Below, in pieces: positions 62,423 through 64,000 of a stretch of DNA of 64,000 nucleotides. Position numbers and translations under genes: made by a program. Origin of the DNA: an uncultured Pigmentiphaga sp. (GTDB lineage: Bacteria; Pseudomonadota; Gammaproteobacteria; Burkholderiales; Burkholderiaceae_B). A model generated the notes under the pieces. It had not been told where the DNA came from. It did not search any database and worked only from the letters and a program-made list of their open reading frames with translations. Positions within the stretch are counted from its first letter, which is position 1; each line of letters starts with the position of its first letter. The DNA lies in assembly GCA_937891425.1 (NCBI GenBank), contig CALAGD010000024.1, forward strand, positions 62,001 through 126,000. Direction: 5' to 3'.

Positions 62423-62614
62423 TTAAAGGTCTTGTCTGGCAGATTCCAGCAGTGCTTTCAACTTCTCGATGTCGGCGACCTCGTTGGCCATCAACAGAGC
62501 CAGCTTGGTCAGCATGAGCTCCGTTTTCTCCGGTGGCACCAGGTCGATGGCATCGGCCAGCAGATCGTAGAACGCCTCGAGGTCGGGCAGTGAAAGGTAT
62601 CGCAACGTATTCAT
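62423..62614 (-). CDS. DUF2783-like small protein
   Basis: The product has 63 residues: MNTLRYLSLPDLEAFYDLLADAI and then a helical LMLTKLALLMANEVADIEKLKALL. The ATG overlaps the stop of the FAD monooxygenase (ATGA), so translation is coupled and the gene is likely real despite its size. DUF2783 proteins of 60-70 residues typically follow such monooxygenases; their role (subunit or stabiliser) is unknown. Confidence 0.78.
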   Translation of the reverse strand: MNTLRYLSLPDLEAFYDLLADAIDLVPPEKTELMLTKLALLMANEVADIEKLKALLESARQDL

Positions 62615-64000
62615 GAGCACTGCTCCTTGCTGCCGGCGCCCATGGCCGTGCGCAGGGCCTGATCCAGCCCTTCGCCCGAGACACTCCGCCATCGGGCCGC
62701 GACATGCTGATCCGGACGCACCAGATACACGGCTGGCAGGCCGTTGGCTCCGTATTTGTCGAACATGCTGGTACCGCCCGCGGCAATTGTCAGGTCTGCA
62801 CACGCCACTTCGCCGGGTTGCCTGCGCACGGCAACGATGGACAGGGGAAGGCCGCGATCGCGCCAACGCTGCACCACGTCGACGACTTCAGGAGCGACGG
62901 CCGGATCCTCACAGAAATCCAGGACGAGGAAGCCGGCAGGCAGGTGGTCGAACAGGAAGTCGTCCTCGCCGAGCCGGATGTTGCGCAACACGGCACCCTT
63001 GCGTGGACCTGCTTCGAACATGGCGTCATCGTCACCCCGAGTGTTCAGCGGGGACGTGACGTAGTCGTGCGGCCGCGACGTGCGCCAGTGCAGCAGCGGT
63101 CGCACGAACGGCTGGGTCAGCGTCAGCGAGAGCACTGCGTCGCGCAGCAGGCGGAACCCGCGCGTGGGCGGCGTCATGAAGCGTGTGCTCTTGCCCGCTT
63201 CATCGACGATCTCCTGTGCCGCCGCCACCCGTTCGTGCGAGTAGGTATCGAGCAGGGCGCGCGGCGCCAGCCCCCGATGCACCAGGGCCAGCTTCCAGCC
63301 CAGGTTGTTGGCATCCTGAAAGCCGGTATTTGCGCCACGTACGCCGAAGATGGGCAGCATGTGCGCAGCATCGCCTGCAAAGATGATGCGTCCGTGCACA
63401 TAATCTGTGAGCGTCATGGCGTAGGCCGAGTACACGGAACACCAGTCGAGCTCCCATTCCACACCGGCCTGCCCCACCATGGCAAGCTGCTCATTGATGC
63501 GGGCAAACAGCGACTCGCGGCTGAGGGCCTGTTCCGGCGTCTCGCCTGCGGGCAGCTGGTAGTCGATACGCCAGATGTCGTGCGGCGCGCGGTGCATCAA
63601 CACCGTATTGCCCGGATTCCAGGACGGATCGAAGTACGCTCGACGCCGGGTCTCGAAAGGAAGTTTCACGCGGATATCGGCAATGACGAAGCGGCCCTGG
63701 TACGAGTCCCCGACCATGCGCAGCCCCAGCGCCTGCCGGAGAGTGGATCGTGCCCCGTCGGCCGCAATGACCCAGTCTGCCCGGAGCGCATACTCACCTT
63801 CGGGCGTATCTACCCGCAGCGTGACGCCGTCGTCGTCATGGCCATCAATGCCGATGACACGACTGGCCCATCGCAACTCGACCAGGGGGTTCGCCTCGAT
63901 CTGCTCGATGAGGTACTGCTCGAGATACTGCTGCTGCAGATTGGTAGCCGGGAAGAAGCGATCATCGTCATCGTGCCCCATGTCCATGTGGAACACCGGC
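62611..64000 (-). CDS. FAD-dependent aromatic monooxygenase (MhpA-like), 5' end outside window
   Basis: About 463 residues are visible; relatives have about 530-570, so the FAD-binding GxGxxG N-terminus lies beyond base 64000. Visible motifs are DWVIAADGARSTLRQALGL (the DG motif) and GRIIFAGDAAHMLPIFGVRGANTGFQDANNLGWKL (FAD ribityl site). A C-terminal thioredoxin-like domain follows (about the last 130 residues). Family members hydroxylate phenolic acids such as 3-hydroxyphenylpropionate with NAD(P)H and O2. It is the first visible gene of the operon with the DUF2783, VOC, Bug and FahA genes. Confidence 0.9.
   Translation of the reverse strand, partial: PVFHMDMGHDDDDRFFPATNLQQQYLEQYLIEQIEANPLVELRWASRVIGIDGHDDDGVTLRVDTPEGEYALRADWVIAADGARSTLRQALGLRMVGDSYQGRFVIADIRVKLPFETRRRAYFDPSWNPGNTVLMHRAPHDIWRIDYQLPAGETPEQALSRESLFARINEQLAMVGQAGVEWELDWCSVYSAYAMTLTDYVHGRIIFAGDAAHMLPIFGVRGANTGFQDANNLGWKLALVHRGLAPRALLDTYSHERVAAAQEIVDEAGKSTRFMTPPTRGFRLLRDAVLSLTLTQPFVRPLLHWRTSRPHDYVTSPLNTRGDDDAMFEAGPRKGAVLRNIRLGEDDFLFDHLPAGFLVLDFCEDPAVAPEVVDVVQRWRDRGLPLSIVAVRRQPGEVACADLTIAAGGTSMFDKYGANGLPAVYLVRPDQHVAARWRSVSGEGLDQALRTAMGAGSKEQCS

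Noticed and set aside
7..64000. CRISPR arrays or IS elements
   Set aside because: No regularly spaced repeats and no transposase-like protein were found in any frame.

Overview
The window is a high-GC chromosomal segment that looks betaproteobacterial, most likely Alcaligenaceae (Bordetella / Achromobacter / Pusillimonas group). The evidence is the block aroA-cmk-rpsA-ihfB-lapA-lapB-rfaE1-hldD, the order tig-clpP-clpX-lon, a second IF-1 paralogue, two Bug/TctC-type periplasmic receptors, and a short (type I) QueF beside a VUT transporter. No phage, IS element, integrase or CRISPR array was found.

Layout. 1-471: 3' end of a CorC/HlyC-type CBS protein. 689-6746: tripartite RND efflux operon (adaptor, pump, outer-membrane channel), ending at a bidirectional terminator facing cysM. 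6871-17080: minus-strand core block (cysM, a ComEA-like protein, hldD, rfaE1, lapB, lapA, ihfB, rpsA, cmk, aroA). 17363-19837: ChaC-like cyclotransferase, pdxH, a flavin reductase, tRNA-Gly and tRNA-Cys. 20045-25108: accessory segment with a MarR remnant, an IclR regulator, a self-sufficient CYP116B-type P450 and a Bug receptor, closed by a second tRNA-Gly in opposite orientation. 25799-27696: persulfide-responsive module (MBL-fold dioxygenase divergent from a BigR/SqrR-type repressor and a membrane rhodanese). 27723-35149: mixed genes including a CitE-like lyase, Rnk, preQ0 uptake plus QueF, a cold-shock protein, cardiolipin synthase and a DUF457 membrane protein. 35206-44945: proteostasis block clpA/clpS, lexA with its SOS box, lon, clpX, clpP, tig. 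45180-52221: NCS2 permease, hybrid histidine kinase, infA2, scpB, rluB. 52393-56736: two small c-type cytochromes, an FMN-dependent 2-hydroxyacid dehydrogenase, a DUF1841 protein, aspartokinase, tRNA-Ser. 57307-59198: FAH-family hydrolase, glycine-zipper lipoprotein, EF-hand protein. 59296-64000: minus-strand aromatic catabolic operon (fumarylacetoacetase, Bug receptor, VOC protein, DUF2783 protein, FAD monooxygenase cut by the window edge).

The most interesting part is 20045-25540. The P450 promoter and the promoter of the Bug receptor gene 4 kb away carry matching sequence: two TTTACGC-type elements exactly 20 bp apart, the first followed by a TGCG that makes it palindromic, lying over the presumed -10 regions. 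This suggests that the IclR regulator encoded next to the P450 controls both a solute receptor and a monooxygenase as one uptake-plus-oxidation regulon. The segment lies between two almost identical tRNA-Gly(GCC) genes in inverted orientation, which could support inversion or mark where the segment was inserted. Other candidate regulatory sites are an ATTAG-N6-CTAAT operator before the BigR-like gene, a 10-bp inverted repeat over the cspA promoter, and palindromes before the RND operon. All functions are inferred from reading the sequence; no database search was run.
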